Of a stretch of DNA of 64,000 bases, positions 43,741-52,946 are shown piece by piece. Source of the stretch: Thalassobius sp047123305 (GTDB lineage: Bacteria; Pseudomonadota; Alphaproteobacteria; Rhodobacterales; Rhodobacteraceae); contig NZ_CP138918.1 of assembly GCF_047123305.1 (NCBI RefSeq), positions 1,798,001-1,862,000 of the forward strand, read 5' to 3'. The translations under genes and the position numbers were made by a program. Within the stretch, counting starts at the first letter, position 1, and every line of letters starts with the position of its first letter. The notes under the pieces are model-generated. The model did no database searches, was not told the DNA's origin, and saw only the letters and a program-made list of their open reading frames with translations.

Positions 43741-44997
43741 TCAGATCGGGTTTGACGTTCCGTCAGTTTGCGGCCGTCTGCTGGCAGAGAACAGGCTGAG
43801 CGCGATCAGCATCAAGACGCCAGACAGCAGGAACGGAGCACCCGGCTGATAGATCGGGTTGCCTTCGGCGGTGGCCCAGGCAAACAGCTGGGTCAGCATC
43901 AACGGCCCTATCACCATCGCGATCGAGGTGATCGAGGACAGAACCCCCTGCAATTCGCCCTGGCTGTCATCGGGCACTTTTTGTGCGATGATCCCCTGCA
44001 ACGCAGGCAGGCCCACGCCGCCAATGGCAATCAGAGGGGTCAGGATCAGGGTAATTGTGCCTGAGGTGATGAACCCCAACAGCACAAAGGTACCGCATTC
44101 CACGGTAAGGCCAAAGATCACCGTGCGCCGTTCGCCCAGCCATTTGATCACTGGCCCGACCAAAACACCCTGCACAAAGGCAGAGCCAATGCCGTAGAGC
44201 ATCAGCGAAATGCCAATCATTCCAGGCGACCAACCGAACCGCTCAACACCAAAATAGGCCCAGATGGCGGGGTAAACCACTGTGGCCAGCTGGTAGAGAA
44301 AATAGATCAGGCTCAGGGATCGGATGGAGGGCAAATGGGACAGGGCCGCAAATGCGGAGAACGGGTTTACCCCTTTGAACCGGAAGGGGCGGCGGGTTTT
44401 CTCGGTCACGGTTTCCGGCAGCACCAGCCAGCCGAAAATCGCATTGGTCAAAGCCAAAGCCCCGGCCAGATAGAACGGTGCGCGGGTGCCAAATTCAGCC
44501 ATGAACCCGCCGAGGGCGGGCCCCAGAACAAAGCCGGCCCCAAAGGCGGCGCCGATCAGCCCAAAGCGTTTCGCCTTATCCTCTCCCTCGGAGATATCCG
44601 ACATGAAGGCAAAAGCGGTTGAATGTGTGGCAGAGGTGATGCCGCCCACAATCCGCGCTGCCAGTAGCAGCCAGATGGACCCAGCAACCGCCAGAACTGC
44701 ATAGTCCACCGCCAGAACCAGCAGCGACACCAATAGCACAGGTTTGCGCCCAAATGCATCGGACAGCCGGCCCACCATGGGGGCAAACAGGAACTGCATG
44801 ACTGCAAAAGAACTGGCCAGGATACCGCCCCAGATCGCCGCCTGGCTGAGCCCGCTGGAAGCAACCTCGCGGATCAAGGCAGGCATGACCGGCATGATCA
44901 GGCCGATTCCCATCGCATCAATCACCACCGTCATCAAAATAAAGAGGATCGGCAAACGCTGCGATTTTGCGGTGGGGCTGGCTGCGGTGGTGGACAT
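43741..44997 (-). CDS. Tet-family MFS efflux transporter
   Basis: About 418 residues with 12 membrane helices. Tet-type motifs: LPILFILMTVVIDAMGIGLIMPVMPALIREV, GRLSDAFGRKPVLLVSL and LLAARIVGGITSATHSTAFAFMSDISEGEDKAKRFGLIGAAFGAGFVLGPALGG. These are the TetA/B family antiporter signatures, but the drug is not predicted. I use the ATG at 44997; a TTG 15 bases upstream is possible. It lies behind the pca terminator. Confidence 0.88.
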   Translation of the reverse strand: MSTTAASPTAKSQRLPILFILMTVVIDAMGIGLIMPVMPALIREVASSGLSQAAIWGGILASSFAVMQFLFAPMVGRLSDAFGRKPVLLVSLLVLAVDYAVLAVAGSIWLLLAARIVGGITSATHSTAFAFMSDISEGEDKAKRFGLIGAAFGAGFVLGPALGGFMAEFGTRAPFYLAGALALTNAIFGWLVLPETVTEKTRRPFRFKGVNPFSAFAALSHLPSIRSLSLIYFLYQLATVVYPAIWAYFGVERFGWSPGMIGISLMLYGIGSAFVQGVLVGPVIKWLGERRTVIFGLTVECGTFVLLGFITSGTITLILTPLIAIGGVGLPALQGIIAQKVPDDSQGELQGVLSSITSIAMVIGPLMLTQLFAWATAEGNPIYQPGAPFLLSGVLMLIALSLFSASRRPQTDGTSNPI

Positions 44998-45110
44998 GGG
45001 GCCTACATTCAAACTGAACTACTTCGTTCAGGCGAACATAGGCACCTTAAGGCAAAATGCAACGGCGCGACCTCAGGCCGGCTGATTACCGCAAGCTTTG
45101 AGCACTGAGT

Positions 45111-45144
45111 ATTTAAAGATCATTGAAAGCGCTTTTCAACGATC
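45111..45144 (-). terminator. Terminator of the pca operon
   Basis: On the minus strand a stem with GATC and TTGAAA/TTTCAA arms is followed by TTTAAAT. It lies 24 bases after the pcaB stop. Confidence 0.7.
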
Positions 45145-45167
45145 GCTAACTACTCAAATTCCACAGA

Positions 45168-46490
45168 TCAAAGTGCCGCAACCGCCGTTGCAAAAGCGCG
45201 TGCCGCGTCAGGGGCCTGCCCAAGCTGCTGAGCAGGGTCGAAGATATCAGACAGGGCAAGATCGGGATAGGTTTCGGCAGCGAGCGTGGCCAGATCACGC
45301 GCGCCAACCTGTTGGCAAAGCGCCTTCACGGCCGCCTGCGCCTCGGGGCGCGGCAGGGTTTCTGCCAGCCGGAATGACAGTGCCTCTGCGTGGATCAGGC
45401 CCTGAGCGGCTTTCAGCGCCGTCGCCATCGCGTCGGCGTTCGGGGAAAGATTAGCGGTCAGCGTTTTGCTATGTTCCAGCAGAGAGGCCAGCGACAGGCA
45501 GTACTGCGGCAGGGTCAGCCATTCGGTGAACCAGGCCGCGCCGTCGCGTTCCTGCCGGTGCAGTCCTGCGCCTTGCAAGATGGCGTTCAGGCCAATCGCC
45601 TGCCGCGCCAGTGCGACCATCGCCGAGGGCGCAACGGGGTTCTGTTTTTGCGGCATGGTGGAGGAGCTGCCTGCCATGCCAAGAGAGACCTCACCGATGC
45701 CGGTTTGGGTCAGCAGCAGCAGATCCTCCCCCCATTTGCCCAGGGCGGCCGCCAACCGGGACATCCAGCCACAAAGGGCCAGCAGGCCGGTGCGGTCAGA
45801 ATGCCAGCTGCGTTCGGGATCCTGTAGGTTCAGGGCCTTGGCCAGCTCGGCGCGGATCTGCGGCGCTTGCGGCCCCAATGCGCCAGCGGTGCCAGCGGCG
45901 CCGGAAAGGGAGACAAAAAGCAGCTGTTTGCGCAGGGCAGGGATTTCGTTTCGTAGCGCCAGCAGCGGCTGGCCCCAGGCGGCAATAACCGCGCCGAAAC
46001 TGGTGGGGGTGGCATGTTGGCCATAGGTGCGGGCCGCCATCGGCAGGTCCGCGTGGGTTTCGGCCAGCTGGGCCAGATCCTGCAGCAATGCAGCCAGCCC
46101 TTTTTCCATATGGGACACAAATTGGCGCAGCCGCAGCATCTGTGCGGTTTCGGAAATGTCCTGCGAGGTGGCACCAAAATGCACATATTGCGCGTGTTCC
46201 GGGGCTTCCATCAGTTTGCGGAAAGCAGCGACCAGACCGGGCACGGTCACGCCGTTTTGGCCGGTCGCCTCGGCCAGTCCGCCGGGATCAACCTGCAGTT
46301 CCATCGCCGAGCGGTGGATGAAGGCGGCGCTTTCTGCTGGGATGATCCCCATCTGTCCTTGCACCTTGGCCAACGCGCCTTCGACCAAGAGCATGGCGCG
46401 GACCTCTGCGGTATCGGTGAACAGTTTGCCAACCTCACCAACCGGAAAGAGGCGGTTGTACAGCTCGGAGCCAAAGACGGAAGAGGCCAT
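45168..46490 (-). CDS. pcaB: 3-carboxy-cis,cis-muconate cycloisomerase
   Basis: 440 residues, fumarase/aspartase superfamily. Signature GMAGSSSTMPQKQNPVAPSAMVALARQA, the HFGATSQDISETAQMLRL substrate loop and AARTYGQHATPTSFG are clear. It converts beta-carboxymuconate to gamma-carboxymuconolactone. Last gene of the pca operon, 9 bases behind the esterase. Confidence 0.94.
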   Translation of the reverse strand: MASSVFGSELYNRLFPVGEVGKLFTDTAEVRAMLLVEGALAKVQGQMGIIPAESAAFIHRSAMELQVDPGGLAEATGQNGVTVPGLVAAFRKLMEAPEHAQYVHFGATSQDISETAQMLRLRQFVSHMEKGLAALLQDLAQLAETHADLPMAARTYGQHATPTSFGAVIAAWGQPLLALRNEIPALRKQLLFVSLSGAAGTAGALGPQAPQIRAELAKALNLQDPERSWHSDRTGLLALCGWMSRLAAALGKWGEDLLLLTQTGIGEVSLGMAGSSSTMPQKQNPVAPSAMVALARQAIGLNAILQGAGLHRQERDGAAWFTEWLTLPQYCLSLASLLEHSKTLTANLSPNADAMATALKAAQGLIHAEALSFRLAETLPRPEAQAAVKALCQQVGARDLATLAAETYPDLALSDIFDPAQQLGQAPDAARAFATAVAAL

Positions 46491-46499
46491 GAGAAACCC

Positions 46500-47225
46500 T
46501 TATGTTATGTCGCGTGCGATCTGATCCAGACGCCCCGCCAGACCTGTGGGATCGGCAAAAAAGGGCGAATGCCCGCAGTCCATAGAGAAGACCCGTTCAC
46601 TTGGCCAGTCCTCGGACATGGTGACCTGATAGGATGGTGGGATCGTTCCGTCGTTTATGCAGCGGATGTAACTGCGCGGAATAGCGGCGTAACGCGCGGT
46701 GGTTTCTATCGATACGGTCGAGGGTTCACGCGCCTGAATGGTCAGATGCGCTTTGGCCAGATCAACAGTGCCGGGCGGGCAGTCGTGATAGAACAGCCGG
46801 TTCAGGTCATCATCGCCTACGGTCCAGCCAAGACCGTCTTCGGTCAGTTGGATCGCCTCCATCAGCGGCTGTTCCTCGGCCTCGCGACGGCGATCGTTGA
46901 GGGAGAAACCGGGTTTGGGCACATAGGCACACAGATAGACAAGGTGTTTGACCCGTTCGGGCAGACGTTCTGCGGCCAGTGAAATCGGATAGCCGCCCAT
47001 CGAGTGCCCCAGCAGGATGACCTCTTCCCCGATAGCTTGCAGTTCGCTGACAATCCGGTCGGCGTAACCTGACAGCGTGGCCTCCTGATAGGGGGTGGGA
47101 TCGTCGCCGTGACTGGGCAGATCAATTGCGGTTGCCTGATGGCCCAAAGCCGTCAGGGCGGGGATCAGCTCACGGTAGCACCAAGCCCCGTGGGCCGAGC
47201 CGTGGATCAGCAGAAAACGCGCCAT
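46500..47225 (-). CDS. Alpha/beta hydrolase (plant methylesterase/hydroxynitrile-lyase-like)
   Basis: 241 residues. Starts FLLIHGSAHGAWCYRELIPALTALGHQATAIDLPSHG, nucleophile LLGHSMGGYPISLAAERLP, and ending DCGHSPFFADPTGLAGRL with the catalytic His. This pattern matches the methylesterase/hydroxynitrile lyase group. It is inserted between pcaG and pcaB and coupled to pcaG by TGATG, so it is part of the pca unit; it might release an aromatic acid or lactone from an ester, but no substrate is known. Confidence 0.85.
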   Translation of the reverse strand: MARFLLIHGSAHGAWCYRELIPALTALGHQATAIDLPSHGDDPTPYQEATLSGYADRIVSELQAIGEEVILLGHSMGGYPISLAAERLPERVKHLVYLCAYVPKPGFSLNDRRREAEEQPLMEAIQLTEDGLGWTVGDDDLNRLFYHDCPPGTVDLAKAHLTIQAREPSTVSIETTARYAAIPRSYIRCINDGTIPPSYQVTMSEDWPSERVFSMDCGHSPFFADPTGLAGRLDQIARDIT

Positions 47226-47824
47226 CAGAGATCCAAAAACACAGTTTCCTGTGCCCCTTGTAGGTGAATGTCGAAACGGTACTGGCCAGCGCCTGTTTTC
47301 TTGGCCAGTAGGGTGTCCAGACGGTTGCGCTGTTCAATACGGGACAGCAGAGGGTCGCTGGTATTGTCCTCATCTTCAAAATAGATGCGGGTCTGCAGGC
47401 CGATGTTGATGCCACGGGCGACAATCCACAGCGCGATATGCGGGGCTTGCTGACCGCCTGCCCGGGTCGGGGTTGCGCCGGGCTTGACCGTGGTCAGGGT
47501 GAACTCTCCGCTGTCTTTGTCTGCGGGAAAGCGGCAAAAGCCATTGACCTTGGGATCCGCCCCGGCTTGGCCGGGGAACAAGCCCGCAGCATCGGCTTGC
47601 CAGCTTTCCATCATCGCGTCGCGCATGGCCCAGCCGGTGCCGTCATAGATCGATCCGGTGATGGTGATGACCTCACCCTTGGCGCCGTCTTCAATGGCGC
47701 GCAGGCCGAGGTCTTCGGGGTAGACGCCTTCCAGCCCGGCAAAGCTGGGGATACAGCCGATATGCACGTAAGGCCCGGCGGTCTGGCTGGGGGTTTCCAG
47801 CAATGTGTCGAGTTTCTGGACCAT
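47225..47824 (-). CDS. pcaG: Protocatechuate 3,4-dioxygenase alpha subunit
   Basis: 199 residues: LETPSQTAGPYVHIGC at the N-terminus, GLRAIEDGAKGEVITITGSIYDGTG in the core, and the C-terminal IYFEDEDNTSDPLLSRIEQ with RNRLDTLLAKK. It pairs with PcaH; the catalytic iron lies mainly on PcaH. Starts at the ATG that overlaps the pcaH stop (TGATG). Confidence 0.95.
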   Translation of the reverse strand: MVQKLDTLLETPSQTAGPYVHIGCIPSFAGLEGVYPEDLGLRAIEDGAKGEVITITGSIYDGTGWAMRDAMMESWQADAAGLFPGQAGADPKVNGFCRFPADKDSGEFTLTTVKPGATPTRAGGQQAPHIALWIVARGINIGLQTRIYFEDEDNTSDPLLSRIEQRNRLDTLLAKKTGAGQYRFDIHLQGAQETVFLDL

Positions 47825-48576
47825 CACAGACCCTCCATCCGGTTTTCAAACATGGTCTGGCGGCTGCCGCGCAGCACGATGTCGAATTTATATGCTAAGA
47901 AATCCAGGGGCCGTGCCTTGGCCATATCCAAGGGGGCCACCAAACGGTCCAGCTGGCTGCGGGATTTCACCGTGGCGGCGATCGGGCAGCGGTCGATCAG
48001 CGGGTCGCCTTCGAAATACATCTGGGTAATCAATCGCTGGCCGAAGCTGTGTCCAAAGACCGAGACATGGATGTGCATTGGGCGCCAGTCATTGCCACGG
48101 TTGGGCCAGGGATAGGCACCGGGGCGGATGGTCAGAAACTCGTAGTAGCCGTTGTCATCGGTCAGGGTGCGGCCACAGCCGCCAAAGTTCGGGTCCAGCG
48201 GTGCCAGATAGCCGTCTTTCACATGACGGTAACGGCCACCTGCGTTGGCCTGCCAGATTTCCACCAAAGTCTGCGGTACGGGGCGGCCTGTTTCATCGAG
48301 CACCCGCCCATGCATCAGGATGCGTTCACCCATCGCGGGCTGCGCCGGATCCTTCGAGTGGTTCAGGATCAGATTGTTGTCCAGCGGCCCAAGGGTGGAG
48401 TGGCCAAAACGGGGTCCGGTTTCCTCGGACAGGGTGCTTTCCATTGACAAGAGTGGTTGCTGCGGGGAACGGGCAACGGAGGTTTTGTAATCCGGATCAT
48501 AAGGTACCGGATGGGCCGCGCGGTTGCGCGGGATCAGCGGGCCTTGATCGCGGTAGCGGGGGGGATGTTCGCTCAT
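47824..48576 (-). CDS. pcaH: Protocatechuate 3,4-dioxygenase beta subunit
   Basis: 250 residues with the four iron(III) ligands of intradiol dioxygenases visible in order: Tyr in GGRYRHVKDG, Tyr in RPGAYPWPN, and two His in RPMHIHVSVFG. Cleaves protocatechuate to beta-carboxy-cis,cis-muconate. Overlaps pcaC by four bases. Confidence 0.97.
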   Translation of the reverse strand: MSEHPPRYRDQGPLIPRNRAAHPVPYDPDYKTSVARSPQQPLLSMESTLSEETGPRFGHSTLGPLDNNLILNHSKDPAQPAMGERILMHGRVLDETGRPVPQTLVEIWQANAGGRYRHVKDGYLAPLDPNFGGCGRTLTDDNGYYEFLTIRPGAYPWPNRGNDWRPMHIHVSVFGHSFGQRLITQMYFEGDPLIDRCPIAATVKSRSQLDRLVAPLDMAKARPLDFLAYKFDIVLRGSRQTMFENRMEGL

Positions 48577-48965
48577 TCGGCGTCCTTTTCCATCTCGGCG
48601 TAGGTGGCTTTGGCGAGTTTCAGGGCATGGTTGGCGCGGGGCACACCCGCATAAACGGCGACATGCTGGAAGGTTTCCAGAACATCTTCCTTGCTGGCAC
48701 CTGTGCGGGCGGTGGCGCGGATGTGCATCGGGATCTCGTCGAAATTGCCAAGCGCGGCCAGCAGTGCCAGCGTCAGCATGGATCTGTCGCGGTCGCTGAT
48801 CCCGTCACTGGCCCAGACCGTGCCCCAGGCGCCTTCGGTGATCAGCTGCTGAAACGGTTCATCCAGCGGGGTTTTGGCCGCCTCGGCGCGGTCAACATGA
48901 GTGTCGCCAAGAATGCGGCGGCGGACCTCCATGCCCTTGGCATAGCGCGGGGTGTCCTTAGACAT
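48573..48965 (-). CDS. pcaC: 4-carboxymuconolactone decarboxylase
   Basis: 130 residues, AhpD-like helical fold: LITEGAWGTVWASDGISDRDRSMLTLALLAALGNFDEIPMHIRATARTG includes the catalytic region, and EDVLETFQHVAVYAGVPRANHALKLA. Converts gamma-carboxymuconolactone to 3-oxoadipate enol-lactone. Its start overlaps the pcaD stop by eight bases. Confidence 0.96.
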   Translation of the reverse strand: MSKDTPRYAKGMEVRRRILGDTHVDRAEAAKTPLDEPFQQLITEGAWGTVWASDGISDRDRSMLTLALLAALGNFDEIPMHIRATARTGASKEDVLETFQHVAVYAGVPRANHALKLAKATYAEMEKDAE

Positions 48966-49746
48966 GGCCGATCTCCTTCAGGAAGGTGGTGAGCGCTTCG
49001 GCATAGATTTCGGGCTGTTCGACACAGGGGATATGACCGGCGCGACGGATCAGCTTGAACTTACTGCCAGGGATCAGATCAACCGTTTCACGCACCAGAT
49101 CCGCTGGGGTTGAACCGTCATCGGAACCGGCAATGCCCAGTGTTGGCAGACGGAGCCCGCTGGTCGGCGTGTAAAAATCGGTGCCTGCAATGGCCGCACA
49201 GCAACCGATGTATCCCTCCCGCGGCGTGTCGAGCAGGCGCTGCCGCCATTCCGCTGCCGCCTCGGAGGCACGGAAGGGTTTAGTAAACCAACGTTCCAGA
49301 ATATTGTCGACCAGCGCCGCCATGCCGCCAGCTTGCAGTGCGTCGATCCGGTCCTGCCACATCCTGGGCTGGCCGATCTTTGCAGCAGTGTTAGACAGGA
49401 CCAGCCCGCGCAAAAGGTCCAGCCGTTTCACCGCCAAGCCCTGACCAATCATGCCGCCAATGGACAGGCCGACCAGCACGGCATCCTTAACCTGCAAATG
49501 ATCCAGCAGCTGTTCCGTATCCCGCACCAAGGTGCCCATTGCATAGGGGGCAGGGGGGCAATCGCTTTGACCGTGGCCGCGTTTGTCAAACCGGATGATC
49601 CGCAGCCCCTTGGGCAGCAGGGGGATCACGTCATCCCAGACCCGTGTATCAGTGCCGAGGGAGTTGACAAAAACCAGCGGCGCGCCTTCAGGGTCGCCAT
49701 CTTCAACATAATGCAGCGTTAGATCGTCGAGGAGTGCCTTGGGCAT
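48958..49746 (-). CDS. pcaD: 3-oxoadipate enol-lactonase
   Basis: 262 residues, alpha/beta hydrolase: VFVNSLGTDTRVWDDV, FDKRGHGQSDCP, nucleophile LVGLSIGGMIGQGLA, and C-terminal AGHIPCVEQPE with the catalytic His. Hydrolyses the enol-lactone to 3-oxoadipate. ATG at 49746 has AGGACG upstream; the longer frame to 49824 has no such support. First gene of the operon pcaD-C-H-G-esterase-B. The downstream pcaIJF steps are not in this window. Confidence 0.95.
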   Translation of the reverse strand: MPKALLDDLTLHYVEDGDPEGAPLVFVNSLGTDTRVWDDVIPLLPKGLRIIRFDKRGHGQSDCPPAPYAMGTLVRDTEQLLDHLQVKDAVLVGLSIGGMIGQGLAVKRLDLLRGLVLSNTAAKIGQPRMWQDRIDALQAGGMAALVDNILERWFTKPFRASEAAAEWRQRLLDTPREGYIGCCAAIAGTDFYTPTSGLRLPTLGIAGSDDGSTPADLVRETVDLIPGSKFKLIRRAGHIPCVEQPEIYAEALTTFLKEIGHV

Positions 49747-49828
49747 GGGGTCGTCCTGTTTTGGTGCCACGGAGGTTGGGCGGACTCTGATCCCCCACCT
49801 GCGCGGCGTCAATCGCGTGGGCATAGGA

Positions 49829-49865
49829 AACCGAATTTAATTGGCATCGTCAATTAAGTTCGGTT
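49829..49865. promoter_or_regulatory. Long palindrome in the pca promoter region
   Basis: Fifteen-base arms AACCGAATTTAATTG and CAATTAAGTTCGGTT with one mismatch, separated by seven bases, 83-119 bases before the pcaD ATG. Suits a dimeric regulator. It might also act as a stem after the endonuclease-family gene, but the flank on that side lacks a T run. No pca regulator is encoded beside it. Confidence 0.65.
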
Positions 49866-49904
49866 GGTCAGAGCGATGCCCCAATGGGAAAATCGACCGC
49901 GCTG

Positions 49905-51095
49905 TTAGTCGTCCAGCCGCAGATGCGCCATGATCTGTCCGTGATCTGACGCCAGTTTGTTGTACGGCGCTTCGGGGTGTGCGCCGTCGGTGATGTGGTC
50001 ATTCAGACAGCTGAAATACTCCATCTCGCCTATTGCGCCCGTGGTTTCGGGCAGAAAGTGGCGGCTGAGGTAAATCTGGTCGATGCTTTCGTAGCTGCCG
50101 CCAAAGGCCGAGGTGTACACCATGTCGCGGGTGCTTTTGCGGATGAACAACCGTTCGGCCGAATGCAGCCGCACCTTCTCAACCGCCGCAGTGATGCGTT
50201 TGCTGTCATCCTTGCTGTAACGGTCGCCGTGGTCTTTGGCGTCATGGCGCAGCATCCAGGCGTAGTTGCGAAACGGCGCTTCGCCCGAAATAATCTCGGA
50301 GCTGACTGAGTGTTCCCCGTCGTTGAAATCACCAAGCGCCACCACTGGACGGCCCTGTTCCAGCTCTTCCACAATGGCGCGACGCATCACCCAGGCTTCG
50401 GCCATCCGGCGTAGACCGGCGCGCAGATTGCCCATTGCGCGGGCCACAGGATCGTAGCGGGTCAGATCGGCAGCCGGGGCAAACTCGGCCTCTGGGGAAC
50501 GGTCATATTCGCCGAGCTTGGATTTCAGATGGCAGTTGAACAGAGTGACGACCTGTTTGCCGATCGGAATGCGCACCTTCAGGATTGGGCGCGACAGGCG
50601 GGTCAGACGGTAGTGGCCCGCATCCTCGCCGGTCAGATCGCGGAAGGGGATGTCCAGCGGCTCCGGCAGAACCTGAATGACCTCGGGCTCACCCAAAAAA
50701 CCAAAGCGTGACACCACCGCCACCCCCGGTCGTCGCTCGCCCGGCACGCCGTCATTCACGTTGGGGGCAAAGGCCAAGGCGGCATCGCCATAAGCCGTGT
50801 AGCCCAGTTTGCGGAAGATCGCCTTTTTCCGGTACCGTTTGGTTCGGTCGGGGATCACCGCCTCGTTGAGGGCAAGCCCGCGCGCATCCGCTTCGGCAAT
50901 CACATTGCGCAGCGCCTCTTCTTCAAAGACTTCCTGGAACCCGATGATATCCGCATCCATCGACAGGATTTGTTCCGCACACCAGTCTTCTTTCCAAGCG
51001 TACTCCTCGGGGGTGTAGCTTTGGAACGTGTAATATTCCTGATCCGGTCCAATCAGGTTTTTCAGGTTGAAGCTGGCGATCAAGGCGCGGGTCAT
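49905..51095 (-). CDS. Endonuclease/exonuclease/phosphatase family protein
   Basis: 396 residues of the DNase I-like fold. The catalytic patterns are IIGFQEVFEEEALRN (metal-binding Glu), VALGDFNDGEHS (Asp-Asn), YTSAFGGSYESIDQIYLSRHF and ASDHGQIMAHL (Asp-His). Family members act on nucleic acids, sphingolipids or inositol phosphates; this one has no signal peptide, so an intracellular role is likely. Substrate unknown. Confidence 0.87.
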   Translation of the reverse strand: MTRALIASFNLKNLIGPDQEYYTFQSYTPEEYAWKEDWCAEQILSMDADIIGFQEVFEEEALRNVIAEADARGLALNEAVIPDRTKRYRKKAIFRKLGYTAYGDAALAFAPNVNDGVPGERRPGVAVVSRFGFLGEPEVIQVLPEPLDIPFRDLTGEDAGHYRLTRLSRPILKVRIPIGKQVVTLFNCHLKSKLGEYDRSPEAEFAPAADLTRYDPVARAMGNLRAGLRRMAEAWVMRRAIVEELEQGRPVVALGDFNDGEHSVSSEIISGEAPFRNYAWMLRHDAKDHGDRYSKDDSKRITAAVEKVRLHSAERLFIRKSTRDMVYTSAFGGSYESIDQIYLSRHFLPETTGAIGEMEYFSCLNDHITDGAHPEAPYNKLASDHGQIMAHLRLDD

Positions 51096-51133
51096 CTGGG
51101 GTCTCCTCTTGGGGGATGCGGGATTAGCGAGCC

Positions 51134-52108
51134 TTAGGTGCCATAGGCCTGCAGAGCCCGCGTGAACATCTCAGGGTCGACGTTACCGCCTGAAATCGTT
51201 GCGATCACGGTGTCAGATTGCAATTCTTTCCCATGAAACAGCGCCGCCGCCAGCGCGGCTGCACCGCCCGGTTCCACCACCAGCTTCAACCGCAGAAAGG
51301 CAAGGGCCATGGCCTGCAGGCATTCGTCCTCGCTCACGGCGATGCCGGGTCCGCAGAGGCGCTTCATAATCGGGAAGGTGATGTCACCCGCCGCAGGTGT
51401 TAAAATGGCGTCGCAGATATTGCCGCCCATTGCTGGGTTTTTCTCAATCCTCCCGCTTTCGAGCGAGCGTTTGACGTCATCAAAGCCTTCTGGCTCGGCA
51501 GGTCGCACCTTAAGGCCGGAGGCGTGATTTTCCAAAGCCAGTGCAATGCCGCTGGTCAAACCGCCACCGCCGCAGCAAACCACCACCTCTGCCTCTGTGA
51601 TGCCCAGCTCTGCTGCCTGCGCGGCAATCTCAAGCCCGCAGGTGCCTTGACCGGCGATCACTTCGGGTTCGTCATAGGGTTTCACCAGGGTCAGACCGCG
51701 TTCGGCCTGCAACCGGTCACCAATTTCTTCGCGGCTTTCGTTCTGGCGATCATACAGCACCACCTCCGCGCCCAGAGCGCGGGTGTTGTCGATCTTCAGC
51801 TGTGGGGCGTCGGCGGGCATGATGATCACTGCCGGTGCGCCGTGCCTTTTGGCGGCATAGGCGACGCCCTGCGCGTGGTTGCCGCTGGAAAACGCCAGCA
51901 CCCCTTTGGCCCGCGTTTCAGCATCCATCGCCGACAAAGCGGCCCAACCGCCGCGGAACTTGAAGCTGCCGGTGTGCTGCAAACACTCCGGCTTCACAAA
52001 GAGACGACGTCCGGCGATCTCATCCAGAAACGGGGAGGCCAAGAGAGGGGTTTTGCGGGCGTGGCCCTCTAACCGCGTGGCGGCGGCTTCGATCATCTCG
52101 ATGTTCAT
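51134..52108 (-). CDS. Threonine dehydratase/serine racemase-like PLP enzyme
   Basis: 324 residues, fold-type II. PLP lysine is in HTGSFKFRGGW, phosphate loop VVCCGGGGLTSGIALAL, SSGNHAQGVAYAA and KPYDEPEVIAGQGT. No ACT domain. It is related to bhcB at 18226 but the two differ clearly in sequence, so it need not act on hydroxyaspartate; catabolic threonine dehydratase or serine racemase are equally likely. ATG at 52108 begins eight bases after the preceding gene; longer start rejected. Last gene of a three-gene operon. Confidence 0.88.
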   Translation of the reverse strand: MNIEMIEAAATRLEGHARKTPLLASPFLDEIAGRRLFVKPECLQHTGSFKFRGGWAALSAMDAETRAKGVLAFSSGNHAQGVAYAAKRHGAPAVIIMPADAPQLKIDNTRALGAEVVLYDRQNESREEIGDRLQAERGLTLVKPYDEPEVIAGQGTCGLEIAAQAAELGITEAEVVVCCGGGGLTSGIALALENHASGLKVRPAEPEGFDDVKRSLESGRIEKNPAMGGNICDAILTPAAGDITFPIMKRLCGPGIAVSEDECLQAMALAFLRLKLVVEPGGAAALAAALFHGKELQSDTVIATISGGNVDPEMFTRALQAYGT

Positions 52109-52115
52109 TATGTGC

Positions 52116-52946
52116 CTATGACAATTGCTCCAACCAAGTGGCCAAGGCCGCTTGCGCTTCGGCCTCGTCCAAGAAGGGAATATGCGCACGATCCGGCACG
52201 CGGGCAACAATCAATTCGGGGTTGCGTCGTTTCATTTCATCCACCGTTGCCGTGCTCAGCAGATCTGAGTTCAGCCCGTGGATCACCGCGCAGGGCAAAG
52301 GTGCAATGGCGTCGAAGAAGGGCCACAGATCCACATCCCCCGCCGCGCCCGCCTCAACCACAGCATCGCGCAGTTTCGGGTCGTAGTTCAGGCGCACCCC
52401 TTCAGGGGTTTCCTTGTGGGTGTGAGTGACTTCCTTGCGCCAGCGTTCTAGGGGGACACCAGGGAATTGCCCCTCCATTGCCACTTTGCGGGCCTGCGCC
52501 ATCGTGTCGAAATCGGGGAAATCGGGATGGATGCCGAGATAACCCATGATGACATCCAGCCCTTCGGCCTCCAGAACCGGGCCAATGTCATTCATCACCA
52601 CGCCCAGGATCCGGTCCTTCGCCGTCGCTGCCAACCCCATGCCGATCAACCCGCCGCGCGATGTGCCAAGGATCGCGGCCTTGTCCAGCCCCAGATGATC
52701 CATCAGTTCCAGAGCGTCCTGCGCCTCACGCATCACCGTGTAGGTCAGATGGTCCTCCGCCCAATCCGACTGTCCGCGGCCGCGATAATCCAGCCGGATC
52801 ATCCGGTGACCGGCCAGAATTTGTGGCGCAACAAAATCAAAATCACGCGCATTGCGGGTTAGACCCGACAGGCAGAGAACCGGCAGGCCTTGGCCTGCGT
52901 CTTCATAGGCAAGTGACAGGCCGTCAGAGGTGGTGAATCTTGGCAT
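52116..52946 (-). CDS. Alpha/beta hydrolase
   Basis: 276 residues: LSLAYEDAGQGLPVLCLSGLTRNARDFD, RLDYRGRGQSDWA, nucleophile AAILGTSRGGLIGMGLA, His near ARVPDRAHIPFLDE. Starts with a TGATG overlap to the haloacid dehalogenase gene upstream, so the two are translationally coupled. Substrate not known; in combination with a dehalogenase it may belong to a detoxification or haloacid pathway, which is inference. Confidence 0.88.
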   Translation of the reverse strand: MPRFTTSDGLSLAYEDAGQGLPVLCLSGLTRNARDFDFVAPQILAGHRMIRLDYRGRGQSDWAEDHLTYTVMREAQDALELMDHLGLDKAAILGTSRGGLIGMGLAATAKDRILGVVMNDIGPVLEAEGLDVIMGYLGIHPDFPDFDTMAQARKVAMEGQFPGVPLERWRKEVTHTHKETPEGVRLNYDPKLRDAVVEAGAAGDVDLWPFFDAIAPLPCAVIHGLNSDLLSTATVDEMKRRNPELIVARVPDRAHIPFLDEAEAQAALATWLEQLS

